A stretch of DNA of 64,000 nucleotides from Eonycteris spelaea (Eukaryota > Chordata > Mammalia > Chiroptera > Pteropodidae): contig PUFA01000062.1 of assembly GCA_003508835.1 (NCBI GenBank), positions 4,743,001 through 4,807,000 of the forward strand, given 5' to 3'. The notes beneath the pieces were generated by a model. The model was not told where the DNA came from and made no database searches. It was given only the letters and a program-made list of their open reading frames with translations. How positions within the stretch are numbered: position 1 is the first letter of the stretch; every line of letters begins with the position of its first letter. Shown here piece by piece: positions 34,001 through 43,136 of this stretch. The translations under genes were made by a program, and so were the position numbers.

Positions 34001-37000
34001 AGCACATAGGGAGCTGTTAAGTAATAGTTTCTGGGTCTCTCAGGAGGCTCTCTACTGTATGCAGAAAACTTTATTGCTAAAATGACTTGGATCTTAAAGT
34101 GGGTCTCCCATTTAATCCCTTTATGTTTTACATGTCATCGTTCTGTGTTTTAGAGAAACTAATGGAATCTGTTCAAATTCTATTACTTTGATCTTTAATA
34201 CTTTTGATTTTTCAAAATCTGATACAGAATGGTGTAAATTGGTTAAAAACTAACATATGTTGTGTTTCATTACATTTTACATCCGCTATAACAAATTTTC
34301 TCTGTCAATCATACGTATGTAACTTTATTCTCATGTTAGTAAATTGAATTTTTACATGTAGATAATAAGCATCTCATTTTCATTTCTATATGAACTTTTG
34401 GGGGACTTTATAGCATCGACCTCTAGCCACGTAGATGCCGATTGCTTTTTATGTGTTTTCCTGAGTCATGGTGAAGACAATCACATTTACGCATACGATG
34501 CCAAGATTGAAATTCAGACATTGACTGGCTTGTTTAAAGGAGACAAGTGTCAGAGCCTGGTTGGAAAACCCAAGATATTTATCATTCAGGTAAGACTGAT
34601 GATGTTATCATCTCAATTATAAAGCCCATAGTCTGTACATGTGAATATAAAGAACTTAGGGCCATTTCATAAGTAACTTTCTCCAGTAACTGGAAAGGTC
34701 CTTTTTTAATTCGAGCTACTCAAGAGTTGCAATTTGAATTATTAGTAGTAATTCTTTCTTAACATAAGGAATAAAAAAAAAAATAAAGATTCTGGGTATC
34801 TTTATTACTTGGATTGACATTTGAAATGACTCAAAATAACCAGTGTGCTACTCCATGGCCCAGCCCAGTGTCAAGGTAGAGCCACCAGAGAAAGCATGTG
34901 CTGTCTGGATTATGCAGTGCAAAGCAGCCTACTCAGACTGGGTCGGGTTCTCCTGGAGCTGGAGGGCATGTGAGCCAGTGGGAAGGATGCAGCCATAGAG
35001 ATCTATCCCAACTTGCTTCATCCTTCCACATTCTCTTTTAAACCAAGACGCTGTTTCCTCTGTGCCATATTGGCATTAGGGAAAAATGTTTGGGGGCCTA
35101 AATAACGTCATCTGGTATGTCAGTAAGGATTTCGAACAAACAAGATGATTCCAGATATTCCAGTGCTGTGATCCGTTTCCACGAACAGCATGGAGGACAT
35201 GACCACATTCTATATCCCGCCATAGAGCCTTAAGGGGAAGGCGATTTCCTGGTTTCTTGTTTGGATAACTGCATTGGCCTGTCTGTAGGATGGGCAGTGG
35301 GGTCCAGGTCTAGGACCTAAGAGAGGCAGCCTGGTTTGGAGAAATAAATGTGGGAGTAATGAGATGAATGGTAATGAGGGCCATGGGGCAGGTGGGTTTA
35401 CTCACATCAAGTATAGCCTGAAAACTGAGTGTCACACAGAACTGAGGGACACATGTGAAGAATGAGCATGAGAGATGCTGAGGAGGGTGGCCCAGAGAAA
35501 GAGAAAAATGACATGATTGCTTCATGGGAAAGGGAGGGACCAGTATGGTCAAAGAAGAGAGAATTGGAATAACTAATGCGCCACAAAGGAATAAAATACT
35601 TGGCCAAGTTATTTTATTTCTCTCTGTCTCAAATTCTTCATCTATGAGGTGGGAATAGAACAGCACTGCCTATGGGATGGTTGCAAGGACAAAATGACTT
35701 GGCCTAACAAATGAAAAACATTTAGAACAGTGCCTCGCACATGGCAAGCCCTCAGTTTAAGGCTGCCTCTTATTCTTACCATAGTTGATTTGGCATCTGA
35801 TGACATGGAAGTTCCAGGTGTCCTACATTATATTAGGAAGACAGTGAAAAATAAGGTCTGAAAACAAGCCCGACATATATTCTGCATAAGATTAAAACCT
35901 CCCTGTAAAAATAGGATATTAGGGGCCTTCTAGTTATCTAACTTTGAAATCACTCATGACTATTTTTTGTGCCTTTTAAAGCTTATTCTTTAACCATTTC
36001 ATAACTGAAAGATGCATTTATAATGGTAAAACCTGATCTGTTAGATCACTGAATAAATGTAGTAGGCTTGCCAGAATAAAGTACACAGACTGGGTAGCTT
36101 AAACAACAGAAATTTATTTTCTTACAGTTCTGGAGAAATCTGGGGTCAAGGTGTTAACAGGGTTGATTTATACTCAGGCTTCTCTCTTTGGCTTGTAGAC
36201 GCCTGTCTTACCCCTCTATCTCCTCATGGTCTTTCCTCTGTGTCTGAGTCATAATCTCTTATAAGGACACCAGTCATAGTGGATTAAGGCTCACCCATAT
36301 GACCTTATTGTACCTTAATTCTTTCTTTAAAGACCATATGTCCAAATACAGTCGAATTTGAGGCAGTGGGAGTTAGAACTTCAACATATAAATTTTGGGA
36401 GGATGGGGATAAAATTGAGCCCCTACACTTAGGCACATACTGTAGCTTTTAAAAGAAAGGGTGACTCTTGGTGCTATGGTGTGGTTAATCCAGAAGTTTT
36501 TAAGCTGCAGCAGTTTACTCTATAGTGTACCTTTTGATCAGCATCATTTAGTGTGTAGTTGAAGATACCAATTTTTCAAAAACATTAACTGAAAGAAAAT
36601 GTAAGTAAGGAAAAAACTGTCAGCTTCAGTGTGCTCTAAACCTGAATGTTTTGTTTTTGAAGTGCCTATAAAGTGACTCCTGTTGATGTTGACACGAAGG
36701 GGTACTGAATTATAGCTCCACTGTAAACATTAAGCTTTGGGAAGAAAAGAGTAGGTAAGTAAAGGGAGTGGTGTTTCTCTTTGTCTCGTAGGCTTGTCGG
36801 GGAAACCAGCATGATGTGCCAGTCAGACCTGTGGATGCAGTGGATCATCATACAGACCAGCTGGATGCCAATGTCACCCAAGTGGATGCAGCCTCAGTTT
36901 ACACACTGCCTGCTGGAGCAGATTTCCTCATGTGTTACTCTGTTGCAGAAGGTGAGTGCTTAATACAAACACAGAATTGCCTTTCTTGGCTAATTTCCAT

Positions 37001-37905
37001 TCCACCTTGGCTTGAGTTGGATCAGGTCTTTCTACTGGGATGCGGTGATTCGGTCCTGAAGTTTACAGGCTTAGGATGGATTTCTTTGATCACATAGTAC
37101 AGTGATACATGAAAGTCTAAAATACCTTATAGAAAAGTCATCCCTGAGAACTAAATTCTAAAGCTACAAGTCTAATTATATCGAGTATTAGCACCTGCTA
37201 TCAGCCACTGATGGTATCATTATATCCATATTCATGAGAAGCTTTATTGAAAAATATTTGATAATGATCATTCTTTTTCAGTAAGTGATTTTGTTTTTTT
37301 AAGGTTTTTCCCTTTTTAAAAAATTAAGTTTTATGGTGACATTGGTTAATGAAATCTGATAAATGTTCTTTTTAATCGTTTGTATTTAAAAATCATCGCC
37401 TGGTGACTCTTAGGAATGTTTCAGTCATGAAGGAAATTACACAGAATTAATCTCATTTTTATAGAACTATATAGAATTAATCTCTTTTCCCACAGGAGAA
37501 TAGTCAACAGGAAAAAAAAAATTTAAATTGTATCATGGACACATCTTAGTCTTCAAGAATTTTTGAGAATTTATACTTCTGTAATGGTGATTTGTAAAGG
37601 TGTTTTTTAGTCACAGTTACTGAAACCCAGAAACTTTCAGTGCCCTTTTCTCCCTGTCTTTTTTAGGTTATTATTCTCATCGGGAAACTGTGAGTGGCTC
37701 ATGGTACATTCAAGATTTGTGTGAGATGCTGGGAACATTTGGCTCCTCCTTGGAGTTCACAGAACTTCTCACCCTGGTGAATAGGAAGGTTTCTCGACGC
37801 CGTGTGGACTTCTGCAAAGACCCAAGTGCTATTGGAAAGAAGCAGGTCCCTTGCTTTGCCTCCATGCTTACAAAAAAGCTGTATTTCTTTCCAAAATCTA
37901 AGTGA
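31009..37905 (+). CDS. CASP6: Caspase-6, complete gene (6 coding exons from the exon 2 AUG)
   Basis: CDS joins 31009-31037, 31593-31739, 32508-32584, 34414-34589, 36792-36951 and 37667-37905: 828 bases, 275 residues, no indel relative to human residues 19-293. Caspase-6 is a cytosolic and nuclear cysteine protease that cuts after Asp and targets lamin A among others. Seen in order: prodomain site [20 protein letters not shown], catalytic His in FLSHGEDNH, catalytic Cys in IIQACRG, linker sites DAVD and TQVD, the caspase-6-specific pocket YYSHRE, and the p10 subunit. S1 residues (Arg of PERRG, Gln of IIQ, Arg of SHRE) are all present. Start: the exon 1 start is lost, and the exon 2 ATG (MTETD) matches the mouse start. 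Oddities: Gly to Asp beside the catalytic His, and Tyr for the zinc ligand His287. Otherwise intact. Confidence 0.95.
31593..31739 (+). CDS. CASP6: CASP6 exon 3
   Basis: Acceptor attcacag|tgaaat, donor cgcag|gtagta. Encodes [20 protein letters not shown] through the [14 protein letters not shown] segment. It includes Lys equivalent to human Lys36 (zinc ligand) and the S1 Arg. Confidence 0.95.
31955..32285 (+). repeat. Two Tigger-group DNA elements, one apparently inside the other
   Basis: Outer ends: gttgaccattgaacaactca at the left and catataagtggattgatgca-gttcaaacccacattgttc at the right. Between them sits ccactggggattggttccag through gttggccctctgcttccgtgg, which has the ends of a different Tigger-derived family. 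Located in CASP6 intron 3. Confidence 0.6.
32508..32584 (+). CDS. CASP6: CASP6 exon 4
   Basis: Acceptor tcaccag|attttc, donor catgagg|gtaagt. Encodes [20 protein letters not shown] and LLKIHE. Confidence 0.95.
32585..34413 (+). other. CASP6: CASP6 intron 4
   Basis: 1.8 kb, containing an antisense L1 3' fragment at about 33.2-33.84 kb. The remainder is AT-rich with no recognised element. Confidence 0.7.
33210..33840 (-). repeat. L1M 3' fragment, antisense
   Basis: Reverse complement of L1 sequence: atttcacttagcataatgcc-ctcaagtttcatccatgttg, ttcattcgttttcatagctg, tttattcatccatcactgga. The 75-residue minus-strand frame here is the ORF2 3' end. Confidence 0.8.
34414..34589 (+). CDS. CASP6: CASP6 exon 5 (catalytic His)
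   Basis: Acceptor tttatag|catcga, donor attcag|gtaaga. Encodes [20 protein letters not shown] with the catalytic His (human His121), through GKPKIFIIQ. Human has SHGEGNH; this copy has SHGEDNH. Confidence 0.96.
35590..35765 (+). repeat. MIR SINE
   Basis: Carries a caaattcttcatctatgagg-tggg block, then gaacagtgcctcgcacatgg-caagccctcagt, the MIR 3' end. Confidence 0.7.
36065..36425 (-). repeat. MLT1-type MaLR LTR, antisense
   Basis: Reverse-complement landmarks: gactgggtagcttaaacaac, agaaatttattttcttacag-ttctgg, cttataaggacaccagtcat-agtgg, tccaaatacagtcgaatttg, caacatataaattttggg. Confidence 0.85.
36792..36951 (+). CDS. CASP6: CASP6 exon 6 (catalytic Cys, linker)
   Basis: Acceptor ctcgtag|gcttgt, donor cagaag|gtgagt. 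Opens with ACRG, the catalytic Cys (human Cys163). The intersubunit linker has VDAVD and VTQVD cleavage sites, then [20 protein letters not shown]. Confidence 0.96.
37667..37905 (+). CDS. CASP6: CASP6 exon 7 (p10 subunit end)
   Basis: Acceptor tttttag|gttatt. Encodes [20 protein letters not shown] through [19 protein letters not shown] and tga. The Glu of SSLEF (human Glu244, zinc ligand) is present. The codon for human His287 is TAT (Tyr) at 37882-37884. The Ser of RKVS (human Ser257) is kept. Confidence 0.96.
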
Positions 37906-39110
37906 TAGGGCTGTTTTATATATTTGTATTCAAAATAGATTCCCCTTTTTTATGTAAATAAACACCAGGTTGAAGCTTATAGTACAGCAATTTTAAATGG
38001 TTTAAGGTTTTAACTTTTTAAAAAGAAAACAGTTCATTTTGGACAGTGAGAGGGTTTGCTCTATGTAGAAAGGAAATCCTCAGGGAACTACTAATAAAAA
38101 TCCACAAGCATTTGTAATACTTGATTTTTATAAGTTGCAAATATCTGGGTGACTTAACTGGTATTTTGCTTATTTTTTTTAATAAAGGTTTATAAATGTT
38201 TTTAAAGGTTTTTGAAACCCAAGATTTAGTTGTTTTCCTTTAATTTTGAGATTCATGTTTTGCAAATTTTTCTAATTCACATTTTCCTGCGTGTAATTTA
38301 TACACAAATTTATTTATGTACACAAATTTATATACAAGAATTGTTTTAGTTGGTCATGTAAATTAATCTACATATGAATTATCACTTTTTGTATAGGACT
38401 TAAAAAAAATCAGCCTTTAAGAACATTATGTGCCATTCTGAGGTAGAAATATAAAATTGTTAATTCTTAGTATAGCCTAAACACTTGCAAAATTTGATTC
38501 TGTCAATATCTTCCATGTTAAGTTACCATACATCATCATTCCTACTCACAGACCATCATGTTGATGGAATAGATATTACTTTTAAGGTTCGATTCTTAAA
38601 GATATATAAAATTTGAATAATATTGTTTTGTTAATAACCTGCCAGAGATAAAGATGGTTAACTGTTTGGGCTTTTGGTAACTGAAAACTTGTGAGTTGCT
38701 ACTTCAAAAGCTATAGTTTACATATACTGTTTCAGTTAGTGTTCAAAAAGTATGCTAACTATGTGCTATGGTTAGTGAGACATTTGTACCTTTTCTTGTG
38801 GTCATGACAGGGGTCCCTTCACTGGCAATTGAATGTTTTACTGTTTTTAACACCTGCCTCTGCTTCCAAGAGCTAATGAGGACAAAAACGATCCTTAGGG
38901 TTTTTGATGAACTGATGAACACTGGCGTGGCCTTCTAGGTAAAAATTATACAATTCTGGTTACTGAAGAGAAATTAGCTGGTGTTAATAAAAAGCTCTAA
39001 AACAAAACAAAATTGCCATCAAATCTGAGGCTGTGGAAACAATGGGAACACAACTGAGTCCTGAGTACGAAACCTTGTCTTAGAATGAGACAGTCCTTTT
39101 GTAATAAAAT
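37906..39110 (+). other. CASP6: CASP6 3'UTR and candidate poly(A) signals
   Basis: AATAAA occurs at 37957-37962, 38181-38186 and 39103-39108. The region is AT-rich and free of recognisable repeats, as expected for 3'UTR. Site choice is unknown. Confidence 0.6.
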
Positions 39111-39547
39111 TAACGTGTGATGTGTTTGGATTCCTTTAATTTTCTTTCCAATCCTTTCAGACTTACAACTTGGAATGTGAATAGAAAGATCATATACTGT
39201 TTATGTTTTTAAATAATGGACTTACAAAGTTTTAAAATAAATGATGTGTCATTTAGAGAAACTATACATTTTAAAATTAAAAAGGTCAGAGTGTCCTGCC
39301 TGTTATCACAGCTATTGTCTTCTAGTACTCAGAAATCAGTGACCTGCCATAAAGTACAATGTGACTTACACACAGCTCCTTTGAAGAACAAGAATTATAC
39401 TTCTTATTTTACTTAGTAAAGTGGGAAGATAGAAATCAAAGGAAGCTATCTTTACTAAGAATTAATTCATTTTTCACATGACTAGTTTTCTGAAGCCCTA
39501 AAAACATGTAAGTGTCTTTGATAACTGTCTTTCACATTCTTGTTCAG

Positions 39548-39725
39548 GGGTCAGCAAAATTTTTCCATAAAGAGCCAGAGAGTAATTATGTTAGGCTTTG
39601 CAAGCCTGACTATTGCAACTCGTCAACTCTGCTGCTACATGGAAAAACAGCCACAGGCAATACATAAATGAGCATCATTATGTTTCAATAAAACTGTTTA
39701 CAAAATAGGTACAGGTATTAACTTT
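39548..39725 (+). repeat. hAT-Charlie element (MER20-like)
   Basis: ggggtcagcaaaatttttcc-ataaagagccagagagtaa, taggctttgcaagcc, ctcgtcaactctgctgctac, aataaaactgtttacaaaat. Strong collinear match; the right end is missing. Confidence 0.75.
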
Positions 39726-39859
39726 GCCAATTCCTGCCATCTTCCTGGATTTTCCTTTAGACTGTTTGCAAGAATTCAGAAGCTATCCTGTCCACTTTTC
39801 TAGTCTAGATTCTTTCCCCAGCTTTATGCCTGAAAATGCCATGGACCTGTTCTTGGGTA

Positions 39860-39960
39860 CCTAGTATGGGCCAGGCATTCTTGGCACTGGGATGGATACA
39901 TCAGTGAATAAACCAAACAATCCCGTTCTGAAATTTACATTCAGGTGTGACATTTGTAGA
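39860..39960 (-). repeat. L2 3' end, antisense
   Basis: tagtatgggccaggcattct-tggcactgggatggatacat matches the reverse-complement L2 terminus. Confidence 0.55.
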
Positions 39961-40029
39961 GTATCTGCCTAGGTTAGGCATGTTCAAAGTACTTTATTTA
40001 TCTCACTTTATTTTCATTAAGGTCAATGG

Positions 40030-40665
40030 TATTGTTAGGTAGTTAGGCAGCCATGAGCACAAGGGAGCAAAGGCCCAGCTCTGTAACCACAGAAATGACA
40101 ACACTGATGGCCCAACCCAAAAGGCCGCCCCTAAGGCCTCCTAGGAAAAGAAGAGAAGAAGAAAAAAAACAAATCTCACGTTAAAAATAATACCCCTATA
40201 TCCTGGAGTACAAGGAAATAAATGACCATAGCATAACAACCAATCTGGGCCAGCCACAAAAGCTTGTGTGGGAGGGAGTACTCTGACCTTTTCACCTCAG
40301 CCTCATTACACCATCATAATGTTATATATATGCCAGAAGTTCAGGAATCTAATTACAACAGACAATTCTGGGAAGGCAATGCACATTTGACAACAGGTTA
40401 TTTAACAGCCAACTGTCAATCAAAATGACCTCTCACATCAATGGCTAGCACCACCCTTGTAACCACCCATCATGGCCCAGCTATCACAGACCTCCCTACC
40501 TCTACAGGGCTATAGCCCTCTCTAGTGTAGCCTGTTTCTCTCTGAAACATACTCGCAATAAATCTTACTTTTGCTAAACTTCACTGATCTATAATTTTAC
40601 TGCGTCAGTGGAAAGTACCAAAGCCCCCCAGTATCACTGGGGCAGCAACCTTAGATTGCCCCCAA
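40030..40665 (+). repeat. ERV-type LTR, sense
   Basis: A U3-like block begins near tgttaggtagttaggcagcc. The promoter-to-poly(A) part has ctacctctacagggctatag-ccctctctag, then cgcaataaatcttacttttg and the U5-like ttcactgatctataatt-ttactgcgtcag. Class I LTR appearance; subfamily and exact ends uncertain. Confidence 0.6.
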
Positions 40666-41124
40666 TGGTGACAGTATGATAATTGTTTTAATGAGGGGTC
40701 AGGTTAAATCCCCATCATCTCCGGTAAGTGGAAGAACCTGCCTGACACCAAAGCCCACAACTTTCTACACACTTTCTATCCCACACTGGATTTATTCTAA
40801 TGTTTTTCTATGTTAAACCCAGAATCCCACTTCCACTTCCTGACCTCATCCTTCCAGTTCCACTTTGTTTCAAGAAATCTACTTTACACTGTATTGGTTA
40901 GAGAAATAGCCCCAATACACCCAAGACCTGCTTAGGGACTCCTCCCACCATGTTACATTTTACCTCACTGAAAAGCCCTTCCTCTCTAAATTCCACCCAA
41001 AAGGCAAGGTCCACCTTTTCGAACTGGGAATAGTTTCTTAAAGGCAGAAGGCATCCTGGGGCTTACTACTATATTGTGCTTTACATTTGGTCTTCATCCT
41101 CACAGCCCCCAGAATCCTTGGAAT

Positions 41125-41790
41125 TTCCTAAGGCAGAGTGATAAAGGTGTCTTTTGTTGTGTTAATGAGATGACTTTTGGACCAAGGGTGGGGGCTGGTT
41201 GCCAGGAGAACCAACAGTGTGATTAGAGATTTCAAACTTTCAATCTCACCCCTTTCAGCCCCCCTAGAAGGGGAGAGGGGCTGGAGGTTGAGTTCGGTCC
41301 CAGGGCCAATGACTTAAGTCAATCATGGCTTCGTAATGGAGCCTCCATAAAAACCCAGGAGGACCGCTAGTTTGCTTTTTCAGAGAGGTTCCACATTGGA
41401 GAGCCAAAGCTTCGTGGGCCACCATGCTGAGTCTCAGACTTCACGAGGGCAGAGCTATTTTGTTGGCACCTCACCCTATGTATCTCTTCATCTGGCTCTT
41501 AATGCGTATCCTTTTAATATCCTTTGTAATATATCGGTAACTGAGTGAATAATTGGGTTTTCCTGAGTTCTATGAGCTGCTCTAGCAAATTAATCTAATC
41601 TGGGGAATGGTTCACAGGTATCTGATTTATAGCTAGTTGGTCAGAAACACAGGCGACAACCTGGACTTGTAACTGATATCCAAAGTGGAAGGCGGTCTTG
41701 TGGGACTCAGCCCTTTACCTGTGGAATCGCATTCTATCCCAGGTAGATAGTGTCAGAATTGAGTTGAATTTTCAGACACTCTGTTAACTT
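41125..41790 (+). repeat. LTR-like retroelement, sense
   Basis: Carries a familiar mammalian LTR series: ggagcctccataaaaaccca, ctatgtatctcttcatctgg, gagttctatgagctgctcta-gcaaattaa, gatttatagctagttggtca-gaaacacaggcgacaacctg, gatagtgtcagaattgagtt. Family name not recalled with confidence. Confidence 0.65.
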
Positions 41791-41822
41791 CTGAGAACTG
41801 CTTTTTGATGTGGGGAAGCAAG

Positions 41823-41825
<3 letters not shown>

Positions 41826-41863
<38 letters not shown>
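41826..41863. repeat. (CA)n microsatellite
   Basis: About 19 uninterrupted CA units. Confidence 0.97.
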
Positions 41864-41865
<2 letters not shown>

Positions 41866-42519
41866 GAATTGGTCTGGAACCCTTTTCAGTTGTCATAATA
41901 CTTAACCTGGTGATATTCATTATAAAAACATATTAGTACATATTTTTAGTTAGAAAACACCATATGTTGCAATTCAGAATCTCCGTGTTTCAGAGACAGA
42001 TACAAATAGCAAGTTATCACTACGTGTTGCTCTGCTTAAGGTGTGGGAAGTCTGAATCTGATTTGACTGAAAGATATACCCTGAAATCACTGGAGGATTT
42101 TTGTTTGTTTGTTTTAAGCAAATCTTTGATATCTAGGTGTCATCATTACCTTGTCAAACATAGAAACAGTAAAATCTTCAATAATAGATTAAATACCATT
42201 AGTTGTAAATTTACAAAAATTTATGACTTACTATGCGTAGATGCTTAAATCTTCTAGCTATGTGCACTCGGGCAGATTAACCTCTCTAAGCCTCAGTATA
42301 TTATTAAATTGGGATTAAAATATATCTACCTCATAGAATTATAGGATTACAGATAACACATATGTAAAGTGCCTAGAACAGTATTTGACAACATACGATA
42401 AATAATATCTACCTCCATAAAGATTAAGATGAAACATCTCAAGTGACATTTTATAATAATTTGGTTATATTTAATGATAAAATCTTCCAACTACTATGTA
42501 TTTAAAAAGAAATTAATGT

Positions 42520-42660
42520 ACAGTTACAAAGACAAATGGTTACTAGACTTATTGTGGTAATAGATTCATAAGATATAGTCATAAGATATTGAGTGACTAT
42601 GTTGTACACCTGAAACTAATATACTATTGTATTTGACGATAAAAAAACTCTTTTTAAATA
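42520..42660 (+). repeat. L1 3' end fragment, sense
   Basis: atggttactagacttattgt-ggtaatag, then gactatgttgtacacctgaa-actaatatac: the 3'UTR end of laurasiatherian-type L1 copies. Confidence 0.7.
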
Positions 42661-42929
42661 AATTAATGACAAGATGATTCTAAATGAAGTCTAACAACAA
42701 GAGTGACTGCCAAGCACACTGACCATTTCACCTCTGCTCAGGGAATGAACACAGGACGAGCTGACGAGGATTCTTAGCATTAAGTGCCAACTGTAGCAGA
42801 AGCCACTTTGATTTTGATGGACGCATCCAAGCTCCCTCTAACATTAAACCTCAACAAGTCATGAAACTCCACAGACCAAAAATCTCAAGTAAGAATTATC
42901 CAGAATATCTGTGTTTTGCAAGCATATAT

Positions 42930-43058
42930 ATTTTTTTATTAACAAAAGAGATTGAAACAGTCAAATTCAAATGAACTATGAGACTCAAAAAGTTCCAGTT
43001 TCTATTTTGCAAAATCAATACCTAATGGAAAAATTCAATGACATTTAAAAATATAAGA
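42930..43058 (-). other. MCUB: MCUB 3'UTR with poly(A) signal
   Basis: TTTATT at 42935-42940 reads AATAAA on the minus strand, about 120 bases after the stop. A longer 3'UTR cannot be excluded. Confidence 0.6.
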
Positions 43059-43136
43059 TTAATTCTTTTCATTGAGTTCTTCTATGTGCGCTGGCAAATA
43101 GAGAGAGCGGCGTACCTGGCTCAGGGATTCTTTCGC
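43059..43136 (-). CDS. MCUB: MCUB terminal exon
   Basis: Acceptor ttgacag|gcgaaa (minus strand). Encodes [20 protein letters not shown] and LNEKN, then taa. The ending matches the family; the middle is variable. Confidence 0.93.
   Translation of the reverse strand, partial: AKESLSQVRRSLYLPAHIEELNEKN

Larger units (their letters stand above)
34590..36791 (+). other. CASP6: CASP6 intron 5
   Basis: 2.2 kb, holding a MIR (about 35590-35765) and an MLT1 LTR (36065-36425). The block 34780-35580 shows nothing I can name. Confidence 0.65.
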
